Source of the DNA: Amorphoplanes friuliensis DSM 7358
GTDB lineage: Bacteria > Actinomycetota > Actinomycetes > Mycobacteriales > Micromonosporaceae
Assembly: GCF_000494755.1 (NCBI RefSeq)
Contig: NC_022657.1
Span: 8,524,001-8,588,000, forward strand
Direction of reading: 5' to 3'
Length of the DNA stretch: 64,000 bases
In this document: piece after piece, positions 37,459 through 45,880 of the stretch
Numbering within the stretch: the first letter of the stretch is position 1
Layout of the letters: each line of letters starts with the position of its first letter
Notes under the pieces: model-generated
Seen by the model: the letters and a program-made list of their open reading frames with translations, nothing else
What the model was told of the DNA's origin: nothing
Databases searched by the model: none
Program-made: the position numbers and the translations under genes

Positions 37459-38022
37459 ATGCCTTCAGCCCGCTCGCTGGCGGACCGCCTGCGCTCCCTC
37501 GCCCCCGAAGCACTCGCCTTCGGTGTCATCGGGGCCGGCAACACCCTGCTCTACATGGCGATCACCTGGGCTCTGCTGCCCATCGGCGCCGTCAAGGCGA
37601 GCATCGTCGCAACGCTCGTGACGACGACCCTCGCGTACCTCGCCAACCGGTACTGGACCTACCGCCACCACACCCGCAGCGCCCTGCGCCGCGAATACAC
37701 CCTGTTCTTCGGGTTCAACCTGATCGGCATGGTCATCCAGTCGGGCGCGGTCGCCATCGGCAAGTACGGCTTCGGCCTCACCGAGCAGCACGACGAGCTG
37801 CTGTTCATGGGTGTCACGGTGCTGGGCATCGGCGTGGCGACGATCTTCCGCTTCTGGGCGTACAGGACCTTCGTCTTCCTGAAGCCGCCGGTCGACGGGC
37901 ACGAGGCCGTCGTGGCGGAGATGGACGTCGTCGCCGGTCTGGCCGAGCTCAGCGCCGAGGCCGACGGGAGCCTGGACGCGGAGTTGGCAAAGGAGATCGA
38001 CGCCCAGCGTCGCGCTGTCTGA
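37459..38022 (+). CDS. GtrA-family membrane protein 2
   Basis: A 187-aa four-helix paralogue of the preceding gene, with FGVIGAGNTLLYMAITW, YLANRYWTYRHH and FRFWAYRTFVF at matching positions, and an acidic C-terminal tail. Tandem GtrA copies behind a sigma factor suggest regulated surface glycosylation (inference). The last 74 bp overlap the convergent PH-domain gene. Confidence 0.88.
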   Translation: MPSARSLADRLRSLAPEALAFGVIGAGNTLLYMAITWALLPIGAVKASIVATLVTTTLAYLANRYWTYRHHTRSALRREYTLFFGFNLIGMVIQSGAVAIGKYGFGLTEQHDELLFMGVTVLGIGVATIFRFWAYRTFVFLKPPVDGHEAVVAEMDVVAGLAELSAEADGSLDAELAKEIDAQRRAV

Positions 38023-38563
38023 CGGGCTCCGGCGGCAGGTCATCGCCGGGTTCCTCGTCGTCGCCGTCACCGCGTAGCTCACGGTCGGTCTCGATCAGCT
38101 CGTAGAGCAGGGTCTGCACCCGCTGCGCGTGCGGCACCGACGCCAGCACCGCGACCTGGTCACCGATCGAGTCGATCTTCAGCGTCCCGGAACCGAGCAG
38201 CCGGTCGAGCAGCGACTGGCTCATCGCGTGGTCGTTCACCCTGTTCAGCGGGAGGTCCCGGCGCTCGCGGGCGATCACGCCGTCCTGCAGCAGGATCCGC
38301 TCGTCGGTCAGGACGTAATGCGTGGTCCGCCAGACCAGCAGCGGCCAGACACCCCGGGTCAGACCCATGAAGAGCGCGATCGCCCCGACCACCAGCACAC
38401 CGATCAGGCCACCGGTCGTCGGCGGCAGCATCACCCAGACCAGAATCACCGCGGCCAGGGCGGTCAGCAGCACCAGAACCGGACGGACGGCCGCCTTCGC
38501 ATGCGGGTGGAGGTGGAGGACAACCTCCTCCTCCTCGGTCAAAATCTCGTCCGGGAACGCCAC
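37949..38563 (-). CDS. PH-domain (YdbS-like) membrane protein
   Basis: A 204-aa protein with two adjacent membrane helices (about residues 27-45 and 53-70), then a bacterial PH domain (YVLTDERILLQDGVIARERRDLPLNRVND). The motif TDERI-LL-x-x-G is typical of this family. Role unknown. GTG at 38563 starts 4 bp after the birA stop, so it is co-transcribed with birA. The charged tail overlaps the GtrA gene antisense. Confidence 0.82.
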   Translation of the reverse strand: MAFPDEILTEEEEVVLHLHPHAKAAVRPVLVLLTALAAVILVWVMLPPTTGGLIGVLVVGAIALFMGLTRGVWPLLVWRTTHYVLTDERILLQDGVIARERRDLPLNRVNDHAMSQSLLDRLLGSGTLKIDSIGDQVAVLASVPHAQRVQTLLYELIETDRELRGDGDDEEPGDDLPPEPVRQRDAGRRSPLPTPRPGSRRPRR

Positions 38564-38567
38564 CCGG

Positions 38568-39428
38568 TCAGCGTACGTGGAGGACGTCCCCCGCCGAGAC
38601 GCGCCGCTCACCGTCAGCCGTTAGAACGACCAGCCGCCCGTCACCGTCCACCGTGGTCGCCGAGCCGGTGAATTCCTCGCCGTTCGGCAACAGCACCCGC
38701 ACGTCCCGGCCGACCGTCGAACAACCCCTCTGGTACGCGGCCAGCAGCCCGCACATCTCCGCGTCACCCTCGGCCTCGCGCCAGCCGACGTACCACTGGG
38801 CGACACCCCGCAGCAGTGAACGCAGCAGCGGATCACGGTCGGTGGCCTTGGCCCCCGCCGTCTGCAAAGAGGTCGCCTGCAGACCGGTGGTCGGAAGCTC
38901 CTCCGGACGTGTCGTCACGTTGAGGCCGATGCCGACGACCACGGCGTCCTCGGCCACCTCGGCGAGGATCCCCGCCGCTTTGGCGTCACCGGCCTCGGTG
39001 CTGATCAGCAGGTCGTTGGGCCACTTCAGCGAGGCATCCAGCTCGGCGAGACGCTGCACGGTCTCCAGCAGCGCAACACCGGCCATCAGCGGCAACCAGC
39101 CCCAGGTGCGCTGCGGCGCGGGCGCCCAGCCCCGTTCGGCGTCGGCCGCACCCGGACGCACCATGATGCTCAGCGTCAGACCCGCCCGGGCCGGCGAGAC
39201 CCACTGCCGGTCGCGGCGCCCCCGCCCGGCGACCTGCTGCTCGGCGACGATCACCAGCCCGCCGGCGGCACCGTCACGGGCAGCCGCCGCGGCGTCGGCG
39301 TTTGTCGAACCCGTCTCGGTCCGCACCTCGACCCGCTGCCACAGCCCTCCGGGCACCACGAGCGCACGCTGCAGCGCCCGCTCGGCCAGCGGCGGACGAT
39401 CAAGATCGGTGTACGGCGAGGAGGCCAT
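38568..39428 (-). CDS. birA: Biotin--[acetyl-CoA-carboxylase] ligase
   Basis: A 286-aa biotin protein ligase without the N-terminal HTH repressor domain of enterobacterial BirA. The biotinyl-AMP site appears as TGSTNADA and VAGRGRRDRQWVSP, and catalytic-core motifs as LKWPNDLL and GIGLNV. It attaches biotin to the carrier domain of the accA product at 57 kb. It lies next to the carboxylase genes as in other actinobacteria. Confidence 0.95.
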   Translation of the reverse strand: MASSPYTDLDRPPLAERALQRALVVPGGLWQRVEVRTETGSTNADAAAAARDGAAGGLVIVAEQQVAGRGRRDRQWVSPARAGLTLSIMVRPGAADAERGWAPAPQRTWGWLPLMAGVALLETVQRLAELDASLKWPNDLLISTEAGDAKAAGILAEVAEDAVVVGIGLNVTTRPEELPTTGLQATSLQTAGAKATDRDPLLRSLLRGVAQWYVGWREAEGDAEMCGLLAAYQRGCSTVGRDVRVLLPNGEEFTGSATTVDGDGRLVVLTADGERRVSAGDVLHVR

Positions 39429-39460
39429 CGCCCCAGCGTAGGCCCACCCACCGCACGCCG

Positions 39461-42232
39461 TCAGCTGGGCTCGGCCGCGTGCCTGCTGACGTAGACGGTG
39501 CTGCGCGGCTCGGGCTGCCCACCGGACGGGCGGGGCCGCGGGCGGGGACGGGCCCGGGCTGCCATCTCCCCGAGCTCCATGGCCGGGATCGCCTGGGTCG
39601 GTCCCTCACCGACCGGCCCACGACGCTTCCGAGCCATCACGCCGGGGCGGCGCGACCGGTCGTCGACCCGGCGCCCGTTGTCGTCGTGGACAACCGGATC
39701 GGGGCGCGCCTCGTTCACCGGAAACCGCGGCGTCCCGGCCCGGTTCGCGTCCTCCCGCCAGAAGCCGCGCCCCTCTTCGGCCGGCGACTCGTCGTCGTCG
39801 GTGGCGGCACGGCCCTCACGGTGCGCGATCTCGTCCCGGCGGGACCACGACCGCGGCAACTCGATCCGGTCGTCCGGCCGCGCCGGCGGCCACTGCGGCA
39901 CGAGGGCCGTCGGTTCGGACTCGACCTCCGCCACCTCCTCCGCCACCGGGTACGGCGGCACCTCGGGCAGACGCTCCACCGGCACCGGCCAGCCGTACTC
40001 GGAGTCGTAGGTCCCCTCCGGCACCGGCGTCCAGTACTCGCCGGAGACCGGCTCGGGCTCGTCCCGGTACTCCGGCCGGATCCAGCCTTCGACCCGGTCG
40101 CCGTACCGCGACTCGGCCCGGCTGCCCCACGGCCGATCCGGGTCGTCCGGCCCTCCGTCGAACAGGCCTGCCTGGTCGCCGAAAAGACCCGCGTCAGCAG
40201 GCCCGCCGAGGTCATCGAAGCGGCCCGCGTCAGCAGCACCGCCCCGATCGTCGAAGCGGCCATCGGCAGCTCCGCCCCGGTCGTCGAAGCGGCCCGAGTC
40301 GGCAGCTCCGCTTCGGTTGTCGAAGCGTCCCGGCTCGCCGAAACGGCCGGTTTCCCCTGTCAGGCCGGTGTCGCCGAAGCGGCCTGTAGCGGCCTCGTCG
40401 GGTTGACCTGGATTGCCGAAGAGGGCCGCGTGGTCCGCCTCGTCCGGTACCGCATAAAGGCCGTCTCCCGCCCGGTCCGATCCGGCGAAGAGGGCATCTC
40501 CCGCCTCGGGACCGGCGAACAAGGCATCCCCCGCGTCGTCGGACCTGGCGCTTCCGACCTCGTCGAGGCCGGCGAAGCGGGAGCCTCCCGCCTCGTCCGT
40601 CCTGGCATCTCCAGCGTCGTCGGGGACGGCAAAAAGAGAGCCTCTCGCCTCGGGGGATCCAGCGCCTCCAGCTTCGTCGAGGCCTTCGGCCTCGTCCGGC
40701 CCGGTGCCTCCGGCCTCGTCGGGGACGGCGAAGAGGCCGGTGAAGGCGCTGGTGAACGAGCCGGACCCGCCGTTGGTGTCCACGGCCTCAAAATCACCCG
40801 ACAGCTCGGGGTCCTCCGGGGTCTCCAGATATCCGGGCGACCAGACGTCGCGGGTCCCGCCCTCGCGACCATCACCATCCCGGACGTCACTCCCCCGGAG
40901 ATCACTGCTACCCAGCTCATCGGACTGTTGTTCATCGGGGAGCCGGCCGTCAGCGCCGTGCTCGTGCAGGGCCTGGTCGGCGGGGTCGAGGAAGTGGTCG
41001 GCCAGGAAGTCGTCGGCCAGGTCGAGCGGCGGAGGTTCCTCGTCCGCGACACGGTCCAGGTCGGGGTCGATGTCGAGCTCGGGATCGCCACTGCGCACCG
41101 GTACCAGGGTGTCCAGCGCGAGGAGGCTTACGTCGGCGGGTCCGGAGGCCACTGCAACAGGCGCGAGCGGTTCTTCGTCGAACAGACGCACCCCTCCACC
41201 GTCCCTGCTCTGCGGCGGGACGACCGGGATCCGGCCGGACAGCTCCTCACCAGGCGCGACGCTCGCGGATCGTCCGGTTTCCGCGCCGGAAACGGGAGCC
41301 GAGGTGGGCCAGAAACGTCGAGATCCCGGAGCGCCCTCCGGGTGGCCGGCCGCAGGCGCCGGCGCGGGGGAAGCTCCGCGCGACCGGGCCAGCAACGCCG
41401 CCGACAGAGCTTCCGCTCTCTGGTCGGTCGGCCGACCGGGGCGCGAGACCTGCGGATCCGCGCCGGACTGCCGCTTCCCGCCGGCCCGGTCACCCGAGTC
41501 GTCCGTTCCCTTCGAACGCGACGACCGCCCGCCCGCACCCGCCCGCGACGCCGGGGCGCCACCACGGGACTGCCGGTCGCCGGCCTGCGCGTTCCCAGCC
41601 TGCCGGTCGCCGACCGAACGCGACCCGGAGACCTGACCAGGCCCCTCAGACTGCCGACCACCTACGGAGCGCGCCCCAGAAACCTGACCCGGCCCTTCAG
41701 ACTGCCGACCGCCGACCGAACGCGCCCCAGAAACCTGACCGGGCCCCTCGGACTGCCGGCCGCCTACTGAGCGCGCCCCGGAGATCTGACCCGGCCCCTC
41801 GGATTGCCGGCCGGCCACCGGGCGCGCCCCGGAAACCTGGCCCGGCCCCTCGGACGGCCGATCGCCGACCGAGCGCGACCCGGAGTCCTGGACCGCGCCG
41901 CCGGGGTGGCGGTCGTCGGTTGAGCGCGACGTCGCGTAGACCGAGCTCGAGCGGGCCGGGGGTGTGACGGCGGTGGGTTCCGGCTCGCGGGCGGCGGACC
42001 GGCCGCGGCGTTGTTTGCGGGTCGGGGCAGCACGACCAGGGACTTCCCCGCTCGCGGCAGCACCGTCGGCGTGGGCGCCGCCCGTGCCGGCGGCTCGGCG
42101 GCCGGTACGGGTCGTGGGCCGTTCGGCGGCGGTTTTCTGCGCGTTGCCGAAGAGGGCCCTGCGGAAAACGATGAGCGTGGTGATGCCACCGACGATCAAC
42201 GCCACGCCGACGGGGGTCATCCATGTCGTCAC
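39461..42232 (-). CDS. Membrane-anchored, repeat-rich disordered protein
   Basis: A 923-aa protein. One N-terminal membrane helix (about residues 6-20, PVGVALIVGGITTLIVF) precedes some 890 residues of low-complexity sequence. This includes five and a partial copy of a 17-residue repeat (core SEGPGQVSGARSVGGRQ), then a long acidic region with LFAVPDEAG and GRFDDRGGAAD repeats. The end is basic and proline-rich. No enzymatic motif is seen. GTG at 42232 is the best start. It is divergent from accD and 32 bp ahead of birA. Function unknown; wall-spanning or scaffold roles are guesses. Confidence 0.72.
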   Translation of the reverse strand: MTTWMTPVGVALIVGGITTLIVFRRALFGNAQKTAAERPTTRTGRRAAGTGGAHADGAAASGEVPGRAAPTRKQRRGRSAAREPEPTAVTPPARSSSVYATSRSTDDRHPGGAVQDSGSRSVGDRPSEGPGQVSGARPVAGRQSEGPGQISGARSVGGRQSEGPGQVSGARSVGGRQSEGPGQVSGARSVGGRQSEGPGQVSGSRSVGDRQAGNAQAGDRQSRGGAPASRAGAGGRSSRSKGTDDSGDRAGGKRQSGADPQVSRPGRPTDQRAEALSAALLARSRGASPAPAPAAGHPEGAPGSRRFWPTSAPVSGAETGRSASVAPGEELSGRIPVVPPQSRDGGGVRLFDEEPLAPVAVASGPADVSLLALDTLVPVRSGDPELDIDPDLDRVADEEPPPLDLADDFLADHFLDPADQALHEHGADGRLPDEQQSDELGSSDLRGSDVRDGDGREGGTRDVWSPGYLETPEDPELSGDFEAVDTNGGSGSFTSAFTGLFAVPDEAGGTGPDEAEGLDEAGGAGSPEARGSLFAVPDDAGDARTDEAGGSRFAGLDEVGSARSDDAGDALFAGPEAGDALFAGSDRAGDGLYAVPDEADHAALFGNPGQPDEAATGRFGDTGLTGETGRFGEPGRFDNRSGAADSGRFDDRGGAADGRFDDRGGAADAGRFDDLGGPADAGLFGDQAGLFDGGPDDPDRPWGSRAESRYGDRVEGWIRPEYRDEPEPVSGEYWTPVPEGTYDSEYGWPVPVERLPEVPPYPVAEEVAEVESEPTALVPQWPPARPDDRIELPRSWSRRDEIAHREGRAATDDDESPAEEGRGFWREDANRAGTPRFPVNEARPDPVVHDDNGRRVDDRSRRPGVMARKRRGPVGEGPTQAIPAMELGEMAARARPRPRPRPSGGQPEPRSTVYVSRHAAEPS
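41600..41890 (-). repeat. 51-bp tandem repeat inside the disordered protein gene
   Basis: Five units of exactly 51 bp (41600-41650, 41651-41701, 41702-41752, 41753-41803, 41804-41854) and a partial sixth. They code the 17-residue repeat with SEGPGQ(V/I)SG. Length in codons is conserved, so selection is on the protein frame. Confidence 0.9.
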
Positions 42233-42367
42233 GGGGGTTGTAACGAATGGGGCATTGAGTGCGAAACGTCCGAAGTGCGCTACCCCTCGCCCGGGCACCG
42301 CACTTCCCCCTGCTGACCCTGGATACGATCTTCGGGGCATGCGGGGGCGAGCGAAGGACAGGGCATC

Positions 42368-43942
42368 GTGACGGCGCAGCAGGACGACTTCCAGACCACG
42401 GCCGGAAAGCTCGCCGATCTCGAGCGGCGCATCGACGAGGCCGTGCACGCCGGTTCGGCCCGCGCGGTCGAGAAGCAGCACGCCCGCGGCAAGAAGACCG
42501 CCCGTGAGCGCATCGAGCTGCTGCTCGACGAGGGTTCATTCGTGGAGCTGGACGGACTCGCCCGGCACCGGTCCACCGCTTTCGGGCTGGAGAAGAACCG
42601 CCCGTACGGCGATGGTGTGGTCACCGGTCACGGCACGGTCGACGGCCGCCAGGTGTGCGTGTTCTCGCAGGACTTCACCGTCTTCGGCGGCTCGCTGGGC
42701 GAGGTGTTCGGCGAGAAGATCGTCAAGGTGCTCGACCTGGCCATGAAGATCGGCTGCCCGATCATCGGCATCAACGACTCCGGCGGCGCGCGCATCCAGG
42801 AGGGTGTGGTCGCGCTCGGGCTCTACGCCGACATCTTCTTCCGCAACGTCCGGGCCAGCGGTGTCATCCCGCAGATCTCGTTGATCATGGGTCCGTGCGC
42901 CGGTGGTGCCGTCTACTCCCCGGCGATCACCGACTTCACGGTGATGGTCGACCAGACGTCGCACATGTTCATCACCGGGCCGGACGTCATCCGTACGGTC
43001 ACCGGCGAGGACGTCGGCATGGAGGAGCTGGGCGGCGCACGCACGCACAACTCCCGCAGCGGGAACGCCCACTATCTCGCGAGCGACGAGGACGACGCCG
43101 TCGACTACGTACGGGCGCTGTTGTCGTACCTGCCCAGCAACAACCTGGACGAACCGACCGTGCTCGAGGAGACCGCCGACCTGGTGGCGGGCGAAGCCGA
43201 TCTTGATCTGGACTCGCTGATCCCGGACTCGGCGAACCAGCCCTACGACATCAAGCGGGTCGTCGAGGCCGTCGTCGAGGACTTCCTCGAGGTCCAGCCG
43301 CTGTACGCGCAGAACATCGTGGTCGGGTTCGGTCGTGTCGAGGGCCGCCCGGTCGGTGTGGTCGCGAACCAGCCGATGCACTTCGCCGGCACGCTCGACA
43401 TCGCGGCGTCCGAGAAGGCCGCCCGCTTCGTGCGGACCTGCGACGCGTTCAACATCCCGGTGCTGACCTTCGTCGACGTGCCCGGCTTCCTGCCGGGCAC
43501 CGGCCAGGAGTGGGACGGGATCATCCGGCGCGGAGCCAAGCTGATCTACGCGTACGCCGAAGCGACCGTCCCCAAGGTCACCGTGATCACCCGCAAGGCG
43601 TACGGCGGCGCGTACGACGTGATGGGCTCGAAGCACCTCGGCGCCGACATGAACTTCGCCTGGCCGACGGCGCAGATCGCGGTGATGGGCGCCCAGGGTG
43701 CGGTCAACATCCTGTACCGCAGCGAGCTCGCCGAAGCCGACGACCCGGCGGCGCTGCGTACCGAGCTGATCAAGGAGTACGAGGACACACTCGCGAACCC
43801 GTACATCGCGGCCGAGCGGGGTTACGTGGACGCGGTGATCAAGCCGTCGGAGACCCGCGCGCAGGTCACGCGGGCGCTGCGGATGCTGCGGAGCAAGCGG
43901 GAGACGCTGCCGCCGAAGAAGCACGGCAACATCCCGCTCTGA
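42368..43942 (+). CDS. accD: Acyl-CoA carboxylase beta subunit (propionyl-CoA type)
   Basis: A 524-aa biotin-dependent carboxyltransferase that transfers CO2 from carboxybiotin to acyl-CoA. It has the [14 protein letters not shown] oxyanion segment, [27 protein letters not shown] and ends KKHGNIPL, as in PccB/AccD5 proteins. Partners in the window are the alpha subunit at 55871 and the epsilon subunit at 49468. GTG at 42368. The stop abuts the stop of the convergent M50 gene (TGATCA at 43940-43945). Confidence 0.95.
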   Translation: MTAQQDDFQTTAGKLADLERRIDEAVHAGSARAVEKQHARGKKTARERIELLLDEGSFVELDGLARHRSTAFGLEKNRPYGDGVVTGHGTVDGRQVCVFSQDFTVFGGSLGEVFGEKIVKVLDLAMKIGCPIIGINDSGGARIQEGVVALGLYADIFFRNVRASGVIPQISLIMGPCAGGAVYSPAITDFTVMVDQTSHMFITGPDVIRTVTGEDVGMEELGGARTHNSRSGNAHYLASDEDDAVDYVRALLSYLPSNNLDEPTVLEETADLVAGEADLDLDSLIPDSANQPYDIKRVVEAVVEDFLEVQPLYAQNIVVGFGRVEGRPVGVVANQPMHFAGTLDIAASEKAARFVRTCDAFNIPVLTFVDVPGFLPGTGQEWDGIIRRGAKLIYAYAEATVPKVTVITRKAYGGAYDVMGSKHLGADMNFAWPTAQIAVMGAQGAVNILYRSELAEADDPAALRTELIKEYEDTLANPYIAAERGYVDAVIKPSETRAQVTRALRMLRSKRETLPPKKHGNIPL

Positions 43943-44602
43943 TCAGGAGCGCAGGTGCAGCAGGGTGGCGCCGCCGTAGACCAGCGCCGCCATCGTGCCG
44001 AGCCAGAAGAGCGCCAGCCAGAAGATGTCCGGCAGCACCGTGAGCTTCTGCAGGATCGCGGCGTCGGAACCCCGGTCGTCCCGGTAGGTCGCCCAGAACA
44101 GTCCGGTGATCGTCCGGACGCCGCCGATGAGCAGGAACCACACCCAGAAGTAGCCGAAGGCCAGCTGGGCCGGGTCCGGCCAGTGCCGGGCGACCCAGTA
44201 GAGCACCACGCCCGTACCGATGACGGCGACAAACCCGAGCGGATTACGGATCATCAGCAGGATGACGGCCAGCAGGCCGACACTCGCCCACAGCACCATC
44301 TCGGGCTGTCCGCGGGCCAGCAAAAACACTCCGCCGAGGCCGAGTGCGGACGGCCCGAGATAACCGGCCAGGGTGATGAACAGGTCGGCGAGCCACGGCA
44401 TGCTGGGCGAAAAACGCGTCTCGCCGCCACCGTCGGCGGTCACCCTGACGCCGTGGACCTTCTGACCGAAGAGGACGCCGAACATCGCGTGGCCGCCCTC
44501 GTGCGCGACCGCGATCGTGTGCTGCGTGAACCGCCACAACGGCACGGCGGCCACCCAGGCCACCACGCCGGAAGTCCAGGCCAGACCCAGAGAACCCGCC
44601 AT
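43943..44602 (-). CDS. M50-type membrane metalloprotease, copy 1
   Basis: A 219-aa membrane protein with about six helices. The zinc-binding motif HEGGH at residues 34-38, preceded by TIAVA, identifies the M50B peptidase-like family. A second motif near the C-terminus, VWFLLIGGVRT, is shared with the next gene. It may be an intramembrane protease; substrate unknown. It forms a tandem pair with 44681-45421. Confidence 0.82.
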   Translation of the reverse strand: MAGSLGLAWTSGVVAWVAAVPLWRFTQHTIAVAHEGGHAMFGVLFGQKVHGVRVTADGGGETRFSPSMPWLADLFITLAGYLGPSALGLGGVFLLARGQPEMVLWASVGLLAVILLMIRNPLGFVAVIGTGVVLYWVARHWPDPAQLAFGYFWVWFLLIGGVRTITGLFWATYRDDRGSDAAILQKLTVLPDIFWLALFWLGTMAALVYGGATLLHLRS

Positions 44603-44680
44603 GGTCCGACGCTACTGACGGTCACCGGCAAGCCACATCACCGCCGGATACTCAAAGTGTTGCCGTCCGGCTACTTCAAG

Positions 44681-45421
44681 TCAGGGCGTGTTGCTGACAG
44701 CGGGCAACCACTGGCCGGCCAGCATGAACGCGCCGACCACCAGCGCCGCAAGATCAACGACGAGGAAAACACCCACCCAGAAGATCGCCGGTACGTGCGT
44801 GATGCCGGCCAGCTGGTCCGCATCGGACTCCGGCATGCGACCGCGACCGCGCAACTTCTGCAGCTCGAAGACCGGGCGCACACCGCCGATCAGCAGGAAC
44901 CACACACCGACGTACGCAAAAGCGGCCTGGACTTGCGCGGACGCGTACCAGGAAACCCCGAACACGATCGCGCCGGTGACCAGGACGGACACCGCACCGA
45001 AGACGTTCCGGATGTTGATGAGCATGAGCAGCAGCAGGACCACGGCCAGCCACAGCAGCAGCGTGATGCGATTGCCGCCGAGCAGCCAGGCGCCGCCGAG
45101 ACCCACCAGGGACGGCGCGATGTAGCCCGCCAGCAGGGTGAACATCATGCCGGGGCCGGTCGGGCGACCCGCCGAGAGCGTGAGCCCCGACGTGTCGAAC
45201 TCCAGCCGGATGCCCCGCAGTTTGCGCCCCGTGAGCAGGGCGACCAGCGCGTGGCCACCCTCGTGGGCGATGGTGATCGCGTTGCGCGCGACCCGCCACA
45301 GCGGCCGGAACGAGACCACGACCAGCGCGATCACCGCCGTCACCAGGACGAGCAGGCCGGGCGGGTCCGGCTGGGCACCGAGCAGGGTGTCCCAGAGGTC
45401 ACTTACCGAGTCGATCGACAC
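44681..45421 (-). CDS. M50-type membrane metalloprotease, copy 2
   Basis: A 246-aa paralogue of the adjacent gene, with HEGGH at residues 53-57 in ITIAHEGGHALVALLTGRK and VWFLLIGGVRPVFEL at the C-terminal part. GTG start at 45421. The two M50 genes are in the same direction with 78 bp between. Tandem M50 copies are unusual and suggest divergence in substrate. Confidence 0.84.
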   Translation of the reverse strand: MSIDSVSDLWDTLLGAQPDPPGLLVLVTAVIALVVVSFRPLWRVARNAITIAHEGGHALVALLTGRKLRGIRLEFDTSGLTLSAGRPTGPGMMFTLLAGYIAPSLVGLGGAWLLGGNRITLLLWLAVVLLLLMLINIRNVFGAVSVLVTGAIVFGVSWYASAQVQAAFAYVGVWFLLIGGVRPVFELQKLRGRGRMPESDADQLAGITHVPAIFWVGVFLVVDLAALVVGAFMLAGQWLPAVSNTP

Positions 45422-45614
45422 AGCCCGCGAGCGTAGTCGATCAGCGCCGGTCAGGGGGTGTCGCGGGGGTCAGGGCGAGTCTGCGGCGAGGTCCAGGTTT
45501 CGCGTCGCCAGTGGGCCGGAAGGTCGGATACCGGTGTTGTATCCGGGCTTTCGGTCCGCGCAGCGAGGCGGAAGCTGGGCCCGGCGCAGGCCGTCCTGGC
45601 CCCCGCGACACCCC

Positions 45615-45818
45615 CTAAGCGCGGCGGCGCAGGATGGACTCCTGCTGGGGAGTCGTGCGGCGCTGGAGCATGAGGACGCCTCCGGCGAGGATTGCTGCCA
45701 CGGCGACGGTGAACAGCACGGCGAGCGTGCCGACAGCTGCCATGACGAGCGCTACATCGGCGATCGCGACGAGCATCCACAACGCGATCGTGGGCCTCTT
45801 GCCGTGTCGTCGAATCAT
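45615..45818 (-). CDS. Small two-TM membrane protein
   Basis: A 67-aa protein with two hydrophobic segments (about residues 11-28 and 32-50) and basic ends. GGAGG lies 6 nt before the ATG, a strong ribosome site that supports it as a true gene. Function unknown. It lies between the M50 pair and the kinase on the same strand; the 193 bp to the M50 gene show no feature. Confidence 0.72.
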   Translation of the reverse strand: MIRRHGKRPTIALWMLVAIADVALVMAAVGTLAVLFTVAVAAILAGGVLMLQRRTTPQQESILRRRA

Positions 45819-45880
45819 CTTGCACCTCCATGAGTGGTGACCGATGAATACCCATTCACCTGATCACTCAATCGCGGAGG

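Noticed and set aside
44640-44690. Degenerate copy of the palindrome between the M50 genes (ACTTCAAGTCAGGG)
   Set aside because: Only one arm is similar and no second arm pairs; short chance similarity cannot be excluded.
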